DNA of 64,000 nucleotides from Komagataeibacter medellinensis NBRC 3288 (GCF_000182745.2 NC_016027.1:2517001-2581000), one strand, 5' to 3'; positions 9,623 to 18,844 are shown, counted from the first letter of the stretch. The notes: generated from the letters alone by a model not told the origin. Made by a program: numbers and translations.

Positions 9623-10765
9623 ATGTCAGACAGGATGCATCCCGTGTCACGCTCTACTCCTGAGTTTAAAAACATCCTATCACCCAATGAAAGTATCGAA
9701 GTATTCAGGACTGATCTTGAGCGGATTTATGGGAACATGCCCCAGGCTGGCGATATTGGGCAGGCCGGGAGCAAGGCGCTCGCCGATGCAGATTATCGTA
9801 GCCGGCACTGGCAGAGTAGCGAACCGGGCCCCTTGAGGCCGGGTAGTCTTGCTCATAAGCGGGCGGTGTCGCGCATGTTCCGCGATACGTTCAATCCGTA
9901 CCGGCCTTCCGTCATCGACTGGCCCCGGCTTGATCCTGATACATTGCGACGCATCACATCTCTGCCGATCTGGGGCATCGCGGTTGAAACCGAAGGCAAG
10001 GCGCGTCTCAGGATGGCGGCCTACGCTGCGACGATTGCCGACCCTGACATGAAGAATGCCATCGCCCGGAATGCGTGGGAGGAAAATCGCCATAAGGAAG
10101 TCCTCTCCCGGCTGGTGGAGGCCTATGGGATACCGATGGCCAAGGAGCCGCCGTACATCACCCCGCGTGACACGGAATGGGCCTATATGGTCACAGGTTT
10201 TTCCGAGTGCGTAGACAGCTTCTTTGCTTTCGGACTGTTCGAACTGGCAAAGCGCTCCGGGTTCTTTCCCGCCGAACTGGTCGAGACGTTCGAGCCGGTC
10301 ATGCAGGAAGAATGTCGCCATATTCTCCTGTTCGCCAACTGGCTGGCGTGGCATCGCGCCACGGTGCCGCTGTGGAAGCGCCCATGGTTCGAGGCCCGTG
10401 TGGTCGGTGTCTGGCTGTTCCTCGCATGGGAGCGGATCGGCATGGTCAGAAGTATGGATGCCGACGGAAATGTGCGCGAGCAGGACGCGAATTTCACCGT
10501 ATCGGGAGCAAAAGACGTGTCCAGCATCGACCTCAGCCTGCGGGAGCTTCTGGGCATCTGCCTCGTCGAAAACAACCGACGGTTTGCTGGGTATGACGTG
10601 AGATTGCGCCGACCCCGGATGATGCAGGGCCTCTCCCGATGCCTTCGCTACGTTCTTCCCCGTTCAAAGCCTCCCACAGTCGCCGCATCACGACCAAACC
10701 TGGTCGAGAAGATCGGTGGCATATGCTTTGCGGGTCTTCTCGTTCTTTACGCGTGGACGATGTGA
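9623..10765 (+). CDS. Ferritin-like diiron protein inside efflux operon
   Basis: A 380-residue protein starting at ATG 9623 with AGGA upstream, 17 bp after the MFS stop. It carries a ferritin-like set of iron ligands: Glu in AVETEGKARLR (~122), ExxH in EENRHKE (~152), Glu in SECVDSFF (~192) and ExxH in EECRHILLF (~228), which is the pattern E...ExxH...E...ExxH. The C-terminus has one hydrophobic segment (GGICFAGLLVLYAW), so it is probably membrane-anchored. The family is annotated only as ferritin-like domain proteins; the reaction is unknown and could be oxidation of the exported compound, or iron or peroxide handling. The paralogous cassette at 35.9-40 kb lacks this gene. Confidence 0.75.
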   Translation: MSDRMHPVSRSTPEFKNILSPNESIEVFRTDLERIYGNMPQAGDIGQAGSKALADADYRSRHWQSSEPGPLRPGSLAHKRAVSRMFRDTFNPYRPSVIDWPRLDPDTLRRITSLPIWGIAVETEGKARLRMAAYAATIADPDMKNAIARNAWEENRHKEVLSRLVEAYGIPMAKEPPYITPRDTEWAYMVTGFSECVDSFFAFGLFELAKRSGFFPAELVETFEPVMQEECRHILLFANWLAWHRATVPLWKRPWFEARVVGVWLFLAWERIGMVRSMDADGNVREQDANFTVSGAKDVSSIDLSLRELLGICLVENNRRFAGYDVRLRRPRMMQGLSRCLRYVLPRSKPPTVAASRPNLVEKIGGICFAGLLVLYAWTM

Positions 10766-10840
10766 CCCCGCTTTCCAACATCCTGCCTGCCTCGCTGACG
10801 CACCGGTTCAAGTACGCTGCCGAGGATTTCTGGAGCTGAA

Positions 10841-11917
10841 ATGTCACGTACACGAAATCTTATGCTGATCGGCGCAGGCGTCGTCGGTCTTGGCGCCACC
10901 GCCTGGTTCGCGGACCGCCTCATTCTCGGTGACGGTGTTCATGTCGAAACCAACGATGCTTACGTTACGGCTTACTCCACGCTGGTTGCCCCGAAGGTTT
11001 CGGGTCGTATCGATCAGGTGCAAGCACGGGACAACGAGCGGGTCCATACGGGTGAAGAACTCGCCCATATCGAGGACGATGATTACCGCGCCGCACTGAA
11101 AGTTGCGCAGGGGAACGTCGCGGTCGCGCGAGCAGATATCGCCAATCTGCAGGCTGAACTGAACAGACAGAACGCAGTCATCGCGGCAGCCGCCGCAACA
11201 GTGCAGGCCGACGAGGCAGCCCTCGAATTCGCCCGTCAGGATGAAGCGCGTTACCGGAATCTGTCCGCAGGAGGTGCTGGCACGGTCGAGCAGCGCCAGC
11301 GGACAGCATCCGGGACGCGGCAGATCGTCGCGACGTTGGCGAGGGATGAGGCTGGTGTCCAGGCCGCGAAAGACCAGGAGGCCGTCCTGACCGCACAACT
11401 TGACCGGGCAAAAGGAAGTCTCGTCCGGGCAGAGGGAGAATTGCGTCAGGCGGAACTGGATCTGTCCTACTGCACGATTCCTGCGCCCATCGATGGTGTC
11501 GTAGGTGTGCGTGGCGTACGCGTCGGCAATTACGTTCATGCCGGGACCGCGCTCATGGCCGTCGTGCCCGTGCAGGATGCCTTTGTTGTGGCGCATTTTC
11601 AGGAGACGCAGCTGACTCATGTGTTGCCGGGACAGAAAGCCACGGTATGGGTGGATACGTTCCCTGGTCATCCGCTCCGCGCCCATGTGGACAGCATACC
11701 GCCTGCGACCGGTGTCGCGTTTGCCCCCATCCAGCCGGACAATGCCACCGGGAACTTTACCAAGGTCGTCCAGCGTCTGCCGGTTCGTGTAACCTTTGAT
11801 CCCGGTCAGCCCCTGGCTGCTCGTGTGCGGGTGGGCATGTCCGTCGAGGTCCGCATCGATACGTCCTCAACGCCGGAAGGCAGCAAGGCCAGGGACGCGC
11901 GCTATGTCTGGCAGTAA
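10841..11917 (+). CDS. HlyD/EmrA-type membrane fusion protein, cassette 1
   Basis: Periplasmic adaptor anchored by an N-terminal helix (LMLIGAGVVGLGATAWFADR). Biotinyl-lipoyl halves surround a long coiled coil: TNDAYVTAYSTLVAPKVSGR, a hairpin of ~120 residues rich in Ala, Glu and Gln, then SYCTIPAPIDGVVGVRGVRV. A beta-barrel domain follows (VVAHFQETQLTHVLPGQKA). Together with the DHA2 pump and NodT-type channel it would form an EmrAB-TolC-like conduit. Its stop overlaps the start of the channel gene by 14 bp, and exactly the same overlap occurs in cassette 2. Confidence 0.9.
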   Translation: MSRTRNLMLIGAGVVGLGATAWFADRLILGDGVHVETNDAYVTAYSTLVAPKVSGRIDQVQARDNERVHTGEELAHIEDDDYRAALKVAQGNVAVARADIANLQAELNRQNAVIAAAAATVQADEAALEFARQDEARYRNLSAGGAGTVEQRQRTASGTRQIVATLARDEAGVQAAKDQEAVLTAQLDRAKGSLVRAEGELRQAELDLSYCTIPAPIDGVVGVRGVRVGNYVHAGTALMAVVPVQDAFVVAHFQETQLTHVLPGQKATVWVDTFPGHPLRAHVDSIPPATGVAFAPIQPDNATGNFTKVVQRLPVRVTFDPGQPLAARVRVGMSVEVRIDTSSTPEGSKARDARYVWQ

Positions 11918-13496
11918 GACGACGATCGCCACCGTGCGTCTATTACGTTCTCGCTTGGCCGCATGGCTGGCTCTCGGCCTACCCATAGCAGGATGCACGG
12001 TCGGACCTGATTACCATAAATCATCACCGGCCTCGCCAACATCCTGGCATCAGAGTGTCGTGTCCGCTGAAAGTCATCCGGTACAGGCGCCGCTCGATCC
12101 GGAATGGTGGAACATCTATAATGATCCCGTCCTGACCGCACTTGAACAGCAGGTGGCGGGAGCCAATCTTGACCTGCGTGCAGCAGCCTATCGCTTCGCC
12201 GAGAGCATGGCGGAGCGCAGGATTGCGAGCGCTGCCCAGTTCCCGCACGCTGAAGCCAATGCCTCCTATGCGCGGGAGCGGGCCAGTCCCAATGGTGTGC
12301 TGGGTCTGCTTGGCACCATGGAAGAGCAGGGTGCAGGGTCAATCGCGAGTGGAACGCAGGGATTCGGTCCCACACGCCTTCCGGGGGCCGCAGGCGCTTC
12401 ATCCTTCAACCTGCCGCAATATGGTATGAATGCCTCGTGGGAAGTGGATTTCTGGGGTCATGTCCGCCGACAGGTCGAGGCTGCGACAGCGGCCATGCGC
12501 GCGACCGAGGATATGCGGCGCGACGTGCTGGTATCGCTCATGGCGGAAACCGCGCAGGACTACCTCGAACTGCGGGGGGTGCAGGCCCAGATCGGGATTG
12601 TCGAAAATAACATAGGGATCGCGCGCCATAGCGTGCAACTAACGACTTTACGTTTTACTCAAGGGGCGGCGACCCGCCTGGATGTCGCAGATTCCACGGG
12701 CCAACTGTACAGTTTTGAATCCCGTCTTCCCGTTCTGAAAAGCCAGGAAGTGCATCTGATCAACGCGCTGAGTTTTCTGGTTGCACGCGAGCCGGGTGCT
12801 CTCACGGCGCAGCTTGGTAAACCTGCGCCGGTTCCGCCCGTGCCAGTGTCTGTGCCGGTTGGCCTGCCGTCCGAGCTGGCCGAACGGCGGCCGGACATCC
12901 GTATGGCTGAGGAGCGTTTGCACGCCGCGACGGCCAATATCGGTGTGGCCATCGCCGACTTCTTCCCACGTGTCACGCTGTCGGGAAGTCTGGATGTGCA
13001 GGCGCTCCAGTTCAGCGGGCTGGGGTCATGGGCATCGCGACAGTACGGGTTCGGACCGACAGCGACACTACCGATCTTCGAAGGTGGCCGACTGACGGGG
13101 CAGCTCCGCCTGCGCAAGGCGCAGCAGAGGGAGGCCGCTGTCATGCTTCAGCGCACAGTCCTGAAAGCCTGGCAGGAAATCGACGACGCCATGGCTGATC
13201 TCTCGGCGGCGCAGAACCAGAGGGATCGTCTCGCTGAAGCCGTCAAGGAAAACCAGATCGCCGTGCAAACGGCTCAGGCCCAGTATGTGCAAGGATCGTC
13301 CGACTTCCTGAACGTCCTGACCTTGCAGAATGCGCTTCTGGCGACCCAGAACCAGCTTGTGCAGGCCACAACCAACGTCTCCACCTCGGCGGCTCGTCTC
13401 TACCGTGCGCTCGGTGGGGGATGGGAGCGGCGGTTCCCGGTTGAGGGGCGCCGTTATGCGGCAGGCTCGTCATCAGCGGCAAAGGGGAAATCATGA
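11904..13496 (+). CDS. NodT/OprM-type outer-membrane efflux lipoprotein, cassette 1
   Basis: The start ATG 11904 gives a lipoprotein signal ending in the lipobox LPIAGC followed by TVGPDYHKS, the standard RND/NodT opening. Two repeated OEP regions follow, with the family marks WWNIYNDPVLTALEQQV, ASWEVDFWGHVRRQVE, ERRPDIRMAEERLHAATANI and PIFEGGRLTGQL. About 530 residues is slightly long because of an inserted Gly/Ser stretch near residues 120-160. It overlaps the adaptor gene by 14 bp and the following pirin gene by 4 bp (ATGA), so translation is coupled through the operon. Confidence 0.92.
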   Translation: MSGSKTTIATVRLLRSRLAAWLALGLPIAGCTVGPDYHKSSPASPTSWHQSVVSAESHPVQAPLDPEWWNIYNDPVLTALEQQVAGANLDLRAAAYRFAESMAERRIASAAQFPHAEANASYARERASPNGVLGLLGTMEEQGAGSIASGTQGFGPTRLPGAAGASSFNLPQYGMNASWEVDFWGHVRRQVEAATAAMRATEDMRRDVLVSLMAETAQDYLELRGVQAQIGIVENNIGIARHSVQLTTLRFTQGAATRLDVADSTGQLYSFESRLPVLKSQEVHLINALSFLVAREPGALTAQLGKPAPVPPVPVSVPVGLPSELAERRPDIRMAEERLHAATANIGVAIADFFPRVTLSGSLDVQALQFSGLGSWASRQYGFGPTATLPIFEGGRLTGQLRLRKAQQREAAVMLQRTVLKAWQEIDDAMADLSAAQNQRDRLAEAVKENQIAVQTAQAQYVQGSSDFLNVLTLQNALLATQNQLVQATTNVSTSAARLYRALGGGWERRFPVEGRRYAAGSSSAAKGKS

Positions 13497-14221
13497 TCAT
13501 ACTTCGTGCCGCCAGGGATATGGGGACGGTCACGCAACCTGGCGTGGTCATTCGCTGTCATTTCTCTTTCGCGGAATACCGCAATCCAGCTCACGTCCAC
13601 TGGGGGCAGATTCGTGCAATCAATACCGCTGTCTTCGAGCCGTTTGCCGAATTCCGGCTGGGAGAAGAGGAAGCGCGAGATATTGTCACAATTGTTCTCA
13701 AAGGCAATTTTTTTGCCGAAGTTGGCGGTCAGGCACCGCATCAGCTTCAAGAGGGCGATATCCATTTGCTCAGTGCAGGGCAGGGAATTCAGGAGGCGAA
13801 ATGGTGGGCCGCCAGTCCGGACTCTTCGTTCGTGCAGGTATGGCTGCTGCCGGACGAAGAGGGCGGGGTGCCGGAGAGTGTGGTTCATCACCGTCCGGTT
13901 CGGCATGGGCAAAATGCGCTCGCCATTCTGGCGAGCGGCTTCGCCGAGGATTCACCAGAAGACACCGATAGCGGACAAGCAGACGAACCAGTTCCGCTTC
14001 GTGCGTCTGCGCGGATCATGGGTATGATCCTGCAGTCGGGAGTTACGACGCACTACACCACAGGAGCGGGACGGCTGCTTTACCTCATCGTGCTTTCGGG
14101 CACGATAAAGATCAATGATCAGCCTATCAGTAGCGGGGCGGGTGCGGCAATTTATAACGAAATAGAGGTAAGACTTCAGGGCGAGACCAATCCCACCATC
14201 CTGTTGATTGATACGGCCTGA
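13493..14221 (+). CDS. Pirin-family bicupin lacking canonical metal ligands
   Basis: The double-cupin fold is evident from FSFAEYRNPAHVHWGQIRAI, GDIHLLSAGQGIQEAKWW and a C-terminal cupin (LLYLIVLSGTIKINDQPISS). In YhhW-type quercetinases the first cupin holds HPHxxxE and HSE metal ligands. Here the equivalents are EARDIVTIVL and GIQEAK, so all the usual His ligands are gone. The start overlaps the channel gene stop (ATGA), so it is made with the pump. A role without metal catalysis, such as ligand binding or regulation, is inferred. The pirin at 40269 keeps the full ligand set and offers an internal comparison. Confidence 0.8.
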   Translation: MIILRAARDMGTVTQPGVVIRCHFSFAEYRNPAHVHWGQIRAINTAVFEPFAEFRLGEEEARDIVTIVLKGNFFAEVGGQAPHQLQEGDIHLLSAGQGIQEAKWWAASPDSSFVQVWLLPDEEGGVPESVVHHRPVRHGQNALAILASGFAEDSPEDTDSGQADEPVPLRASARIMGMILQSGVTTHYTTGAGRLLYLIVLSGTIKINDQPISSGAGAAIYNEIEVRLQGETNPTILLIDTA

Positions 14222-14431
14222 AGACCTGAGTGTTTTCATGGGACACGTTAAAGTGATAGTTCGTTCAGAAACAAGTTGATTCATAAAGATAGGGGAATTT
14301 TGGGGTAGGACTACCAACGTGGGGCGCTATATATACAGACTCATCGGTTCGTGAAGTTCCGGTAACTTCGGTCAGCACGTCCCGAACAACTGACCCCGCT
14401 TATGGATCTATATTTTCGGGAGTACAGAATA

Positions 14432-15037
14432 ATGAAGACAACTCGTATCCCTCATCGAAGCATGTATTACGGTACGCCGGTCGCCTTGGTCTGTACGCAG
14501 AACAGCGACGGCTCGGAAAATCTGACGCCCATGTCGTCATCCTGGTCCCTCAGGGACTTCGTAGTGCTTGGCTTAGGATGTGCGTCTCAGGCTATGGAAA
14601 ATTTACGTCATCGGCCTCGACTGACGGTAAACCTTCCTTCTGCAGATATGTGGGAATCAATTGAGCGTATTGCAGTGTTTACAGGGAAAAATCCCGTTCC
14701 TGACCATAAAGCAACACACTTCTCTTATTGTCGGGACAAGTTTGAGGCTGCAGGGCTGACGCGGCTCACATCAACCGAAGGGGGTCCGTCACGCGTTGCC
14801 GAGTGTCCGATCCAGATTGAGGCCGTCGTGAATACAGTGACCGACGTTTCGGATAATCCAGAAGGGTTCTCCGTTATCATCGCAAAAGCCGTCGCGATGC
14901 ATGCTGCGGTCGGGATCCTTGATGAAACGTCTGGTCAGATTGATCCGGTAAAATGGGATCCTCTTATATTCAGTTACAAGACTTATCACGGTGTCGGATC
15001 TGAATTGGGTCGTATGGCCCGTGTCATAAGATCCTGA
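14432..15037 (+). CDS. Flavin reductase-like (FMN split-barrel) protein
   Basis: About 201 residues from ATG 14432 (GGGAG about 10 bases upstream; an in-frame ATG at 14402 is less supported). Seen: SMYYGTPVALVCTQNSDGSE near the N-terminus, then NLTPMSSSWSLRDFVVLGLG and ENLRHRPRLTVNLPS. These are the FMN-binding split-barrel pattern of flavin-reductase-like family proteins, which usually bind FMN and reduce it with NAD(P)H or act as flavoenzymes. It stands alone, 210 bp after the pirin gene and next to IS debris. A role as electron donor to a monooxygenase is possible but not shown. Confidence 0.75.
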   Translation: MKTTRIPHRSMYYGTPVALVCTQNSDGSENLTPMSSSWSLRDFVVLGLGCASQAMENLRHRPRLTVNLPSADMWESIERIAVFTGKNPVPDHKATHFSYCRDKFEAAGLTRLTSTEGGPSRVAECPIQIEAVVNTVTDVSDNPEGFSVIIAKAVAMHAAVGILDETSGQIDPVKWDPLIFSYKTYHGVGSELGRMARVIRS

Positions 15038-15073
15038 AGGGATCGCGCAGTGAGGTTTATTGTCACCCCGGCA

Positions 15074-15270
15074 TTAGAATATCAGAACATAAAGATATCG
15101 TTCCAAATCTCGTAACTGACTGATTTTATATCTGACTTCAAAAAGGTGTTCTGTCGCCAGCTTACGGACGTCTTTACTCGCGCGATGCTCACCTGATTGA
15201 AGCATAATCGCCCTGACTTCATGTGGCACGACCGTTGGATACTGGTTCTTGCCACTGTGGTCCTTGCTCT
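15074..15270 (-). pseudogene. Possible MerR-family regulator C-terminal remnant
   Basis: The minus-strand frame contains IMLQSGEHRASKDVRKLATE followed by HLFEVRYKISQLRDLERYL. This resembles the MerR dimerisation helix pattern (L..G....V..L...HL..V...I..L..LE..L). There is no DNA-binding domain; the upstream sequence is the IS5 remnant. I infer a truncated gene fused to an IS end. Confidence 0.35.
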
Positions 15271-15299
15271 GTGTTGGGAACAGAGCGGTATTTGTGCCC

Positions 15300-15435
15300 C
15301 CGCTTGCTATGCGGCAGCGCAAGACTCGGTCCAGGAAGAGGAAACGGCGCATACTTTAGGCGATATTACGCACCCTCGGCCTCATGGTACCATAGGTGAC
15401 GCCTATTTTTCGAACAGACCGTACCGTCTGTAATT
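15300..15435 (-). pseudogene. IS5-family transposase C-terminal remnant
   Basis: Read on the minus strand it gives QTVRSVRKIGVTYGTMRPRV, then NIA, a stop, and SMRRFLFLDRV. This aligns residue by residue with the end of the transposase at 30866-31645 (QTGLFIRTAGIIRATMRIGL, then NIVYNMRRFLFLERI). It marks the left side of the phenylacetyl-CoA cluster. The terminal repeat is not recognisable. Confidence 0.6.
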
Positions 15436-15513
15436 TCTGAATAGGAGGTAAGCAATCACAGATCCGAAGGCAAACACCTAGGGATTTCTAACACCATCCA
15501 CGTCTGACAGGCT

Positions 15514-16350
15514 CTAATTTAAATACCAAGCTTCCTCCACACACCTCGCAATGTTCAGTCGAGCCAATTCCTCAAGATGTGACAACAGTGTGAGGCGGAC
15601 GGCCTCGTGTTTATGCTTGTCAGCTAGTCTGTAGGCACGCAGCGCGAGTGCATCGAGCGTTAAAGGCCTCTTGGTTAATAACGCCCGGATTTCGTCTAGA
15701 CGCTCAATACGACGGCACAATAGTGCTCTAACGACCAACTGCGGTTCATGAAGCGGTGGCCCATGCGCCGGAAGCAAAAGGGCGTCTTTACGTGACAGCA
15801 CAAGTTTTAGGCTCTCCATATATAGCCTAAGATTTCCCTCAGGAGCCGGAGGTACAACGGATGTCGACCACCCCATTATATGATCACCGGTAAAAAGAAC
15901 GCCATTTTGCGTAGCAAAACAGATATGATCTAGTGTATGACCCGGAGTGCCTATGGCTTGAAGGCCCCCAATGACGTCTCCGTCTTCCAGCCGAATTATC
16001 TCCAACTGTTCATTTGCAAGACTGTTCTTGTGAACAGCAACCGGAGCTCCCGTCTGTTCCTGAAGCTCCCGTGCGCCTCCGTAATGATCGGCATGCCAAT
16101 GGGTAATCAAAATATACTCAATATTCCCTCCTGTCGCATTAAGTATTGAATTGATATGTCCGGGATGATCGCTTCCTGGATCAATTACAATTGTACCTGT
16201 CTCGGTCTGAATAAGCCACGTGTTAGTTCCATGATAAGTCATAGGACCGCAGTCCGTGGTCACGATGCGCCGTATTCCTGTCGTAACACACAGTGGCTCA
16301 CCCTTCGGCGGAGGAGGCTCATAGACTTTCCATGCATTTCTATTTGACAT
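15514..16350 (-). CDS. Metallo-beta-lactamase-fold hydrolase (LACTB2-like)
   Basis: About 278 residues from ATG 16350 (GGAG 12 bases upstream; other in-frame ATGs at 16374 and 16383). Zinc motifs are complete: THWHADHYGG (HxHxDH), a further His in GTPGHTLDHICF, Asp in LFTGDHIMGW and His in LLPAHGPP. The C-terminal helical domain (RRIERLDEIRALLTKRPLTL) is typical of the LACTB2/hydroxyacylglutathione-hydrolase-like group. Substrates in the family are esters, thioesters or RNA. It is transcribed divergently from the paa-type operon across a 315-bp control region, so a thioester- or ester-cleaving role in the same pathway is plausible but inferred. Confidence 0.85.
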   Translation of the reverse strand: MSNRNAWKVYEPPPPKGEPLCVTTGIRRIVTTDCGPMTYHGTNTWLIQTETGTIVIDPGSDHPGHINSILNATGGNIEYILITHWHADHYGGARELQEQTGAPVAVHKNSLANEQLEIIRLEDGDVIGGLQAIGTPGHTLDHICFATQNGVLFTGDHIMGWSTSVVPPAPEGNLRLYMESLKLVLSRKDALLLPAHGPPLHEPQLVVRALLCRRIERLDEIRALLTKRPLTLDALALRAYRLADKHKHEAVRLTLLSHLEELARLNIARCVEEAWYLN

Positions 16351-16665
16351 GATACATGATGCTCCGTAGCACATAAATATCAATTAACGTCCAAGAAACT
16401 GCTTTCCGAGGTACGGGCATCATCCCCTATGCCGAAAAGCTACACATTATTATTCATGCAACTACGTTGCGACACCAACCTATACATAAAATTTCAACAA
16501 AAAAACCGTAAGAAATTACAGTATTTTTTTTGTCCATCCATGTGGCATCCTCGTTAACGATGGGCGCGGAAGGAGGCAGCGTCAGCATTAATGCTATAGT
16601 GCTGCCGAACCCTTTCTCAGCGCCTCCATAACGAGCGAAACGTACGATACGTGGAGTACTTTGCC
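16351..16665. promoter_or_regulatory. Divergent control region of the phenylacetyl-CoA cluster
   Basis: No gene is seen in these 315 bases. They separate the minus-strand hydrolase from paaG and must hold both promoters. The middle (16440-16540) is A/T-rich with A and T runs. No clear palindromic operator or PaaR-type site was recognised, and no regulator gene adjoins. Confidence 0.4.
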
Positions 16666-17448
16666 ATGGCAGATTGGTCGATCGATAACCCACATGCTGG
16701 CGTTGCGCGCATACGCATCACGCGAGGTGCCCGACGTAACAGTTTCACCAGTCGGCTTCTGCACGAGCTTGCTGAAAAAATAGAAGTATTGTCAGGATCG
16801 CCCGATATCAAAGTCCTTATTCTTTGTGGAGAAGAAACGTGTTTTTCGTCAGGTCATGATCTTCACGACCTCGGTATGGTTGAAGGGCATGATACCAGAG
16901 ACTTTGGGCTTGTCGTTATTGAAGACTATCTGCCACTAATTTCTGTCCTGAACAAATTTAACGGAGCAACCATATGTGCGGCCCGTGGCATGGTTGTTGG
17001 CTCAGCAGTAGGAGTTATGCTTGCGTGCGACATCGTATTACTTGGGGATACATGTCAGATCAGCCTTCCATTTTCGCGTCTTCACCTAATCCCTGATGGT
17101 GGACTGACATATTTTCTGACCCGAGCCATTGGAAGGGTCCGAGCGCTTGGTATGGCGCTTACCGGTCAGCCCCTGTCCGCGCACGAAGCAGCAGAAGCTG
17201 GGATGGCCTGGAAAGTCCGCGATGATAACGAGGTCGACGGTTTTGCTATTACTCTGGCGGAGAAGCTCTCATTAGTAGATAACCAAGCTCTTGCAGCAAC
17301 GCGCAAACTAATTGACGGATCTTATAACGGTGACCTTGAAGCGGCTATTCTAAAAGAAGCCGTCGGCCAGAAAATACGACAGCAGTCTACTGCAACATGC
17401 CAGGCTATAGATGCGTTCGTAAACAAACCAAAGAAAAAACATTCGTAG
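16666..17448 (+). CDS. paaG: Enoyl-CoA isomerase, PaaG-like (epoxide-to-oxepin-CoA isomerase)
   Basis: The start ATG 16666 follows GGAG by nine bases. The crotonase fold shows the oxyanion-hole segments EETCFSSGHDLHDLG (~57-70) and AARGMVVGSAVGVMLACDIV (~106-124). SRLHLIPDGGLTYFL closely parallels PaaG, including the single catalytic Asp (D144 here). PaaG converts the 1,2-epoxide of phenylacetyl-CoA to the seven-membered oxepin-CoA. 260 residues is normal. It opens the operon, 16 bp before paaK. Other crotonases are possible, but context and the RVRALGMALTGQPLSAHEAA block favour PaaG. Confidence 0.85.
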   Translation: MADWSIDNPHAGVARIRITRGARRNSFTSRLLHELAEKIEVLSGSPDIKVLILCGEETCFSSGHDLHDLGMVEGHDTRDFGLVVIEDYLPLISVLNKFNGATICAARGMVVGSAVGVMLACDIVLLGDTCQISLPFSRLHLIPDGGLTYFLTRAIGRVRALGMALTGQPLSAHEAAEAGMAWKVRDDNEVDGFAITLAEKLSLVDNQALAATRKLIDGSYNGDLEAAILKEAVGQKIRQQSTATCQAIDAFVNKPKKKHS

Positions 17449-17464
17449 TGGGCCGGAGGCTACC

Positions 17465-18793
17465 ATGAACGTTGACTCTCCTTCCGTCAGCCAGCGCGAC
17501 GAGCAACGCCTGCTGCATGTCTCACGCGATGAGCTTCTCGATCACCAGTCACGACGACTTCGCAATATTGTGTCGTGGGCCTACGAACGAGTCCCCTATT
17601 ATCGAGGGATGTTTCAAGAACACGGCATAGGGCCGCAAGACATTCGCGATATTGAGGATCTTACTAAACTACCTCTTCTTACGAAGGACGCCTTTCGTGC
17701 GACCTATCCATTTGGACTATTCGCTGTACCGCAAAGTCAGCTAACACGCATCCATGCCTCATCAGGCACAACTGGAAAGCCAACTGTCGTAGGCTATACC
17801 GCTGAGGACTTGTCCACGTGGGCCAACCTGATGGCGAGATCGTTGACGGTTGCCGGCGCGCGCCGAGGTGATACTGTTCAAATCGCTTTCAATTATGGGC
17901 TATTCACAGGCGGGCTTGGCGCACATTACGGGGCCGAAGCTGCTGGGTGCGTAGTAGTGCCTGCATCAACTGGCAATACAGACCGTCAGGTTGATTTAAT
18001 TCTAGATTTGGGACCAAAGGTCATACTCTGCACACCAAGCTATCTTCGCGTGCTTCTAACCGCGATGGCTGCTCGTGGAATCACGAAAGAACAATGTTCA
18101 CTGAAGGTGGCAGTGCTAGGAGCGGAGCAATGGTCGGAAAACTTTCGTAACCGGATAATTACCGACTTCCCATATAATATCACACCCGTAAATATTTATG
18201 GTCTATCTGAAATAATGGGCCCAGGGGTCGCCTGTGAAAACGGAGAAACCTTGGATGGGCTGACACTATGGGAAGACCATTTTCTGGCTGAAATCATCGA
18301 TCCGAAAACTTTGCGTCCGGTTCCATCGGGCGAACTCGGTGAATTGGTAATTACCTGCTTAACGAAGGAAGCCCTACCAATTGTGCGGTATCGAACAGGC
18401 GATCTCACCCGTCTATTGCCGCCAACTTGGTCTACGTTTCAAAGGATCGATCGCATTTCGGGGCGTGCGGACGACATGTTTATCGTCAGGGGGCTGAATA
18501 TCTTTCCGAGTACCATAGAAGAAATTATCTGCCAGTTTCCAGAGTTAGGTACTGACTACCAGATACATCTATCGCGGCCAATGCACCTTGATGAAATGGA
18601 GCTTCACTGTGAGTCATCCTACCCTCTTGCTTCTGCAACTTCTACGAATGACATTGCTGATAGGCTTACAAAACTCGTACAGATGAAAACCGGAGTAAGC
18701 TCGAAAGTAAAGATCTGCGCGCCTGGCATTCTCGCAAATCTCGGCGGCTCTAAGGTCAAGCGTATTTTCGATAGCCGCATGGGAAAAATCTAG
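17465..18793 (+). CDS. paaK: Phenylacetate-CoA ligase
   Basis: Activates phenylacetate with ATP and CoA to phenylacetyl-CoA. The 442-residue protein has the PaaK-type opening (LRNIVSWAYERVPYYRGMF), the AMP-binding P-loop HASSGTTGKPTVVGY (~98-112), VNIYGLSEIMGPGVACENGE, RYRTGDLTR and the C-terminal PaaK domain with ADDMFIVRGLNIFPSTIEEI. GGAGG precedes the ATG. It sits between paaG and paaA, 51 bp before paaA. Confidence 0.95.
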   Translation: MNVDSPSVSQRDEQRLLHVSRDELLDHQSRRLRNIVSWAYERVPYYRGMFQEHGIGPQDIRDIEDLTKLPLLTKDAFRATYPFGLFAVPQSQLTRIHASSGTTGKPTVVGYTAEDLSTWANLMARSLTVAGARRGDTVQIAFNYGLFTGGLGAHYGAEAAGCVVVPASTGNTDRQVDLILDLGPKVILCTPSYLRVLLTAMAARGITKEQCSLKVAVLGAEQWSENFRNRIITDFPYNITPVNIYGLSEIMGPGVACENGETLDGLTLWEDHFLAEIIDPKTLRPVPSGELGELVITCLTKEALPIVRYRTGDLTRLLPPTWSTFQRIDRISGRADDMFIVRGLNIFPSTIEEIICQFPELGTDYQIHLSRPMHLDEMELHCESSYPLASATSTNDIADRLTKLVQMKTGVSSKVKICAPGILANLGGSKVKRIFDSRMGKI

Positions 18794-18844
18794 TGTGCTC
18801 AGCTTTCGATTGAGACCCGCATCGCTACATGAGGGAATTCTGTC

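Noticed and set aside
10844-11686. 280-residue minus-strand frame opposite the cassette 1 adaptor
   Set aside because: It lacks domains and mirrors the GC-rich adaptor gene.
15197-15433. Plus-strand 78-residue frame with a hydrophobic start resembling a secreted peptide
   Set aside because: It is antisense to the IS5 remnant and has no ribosome site.
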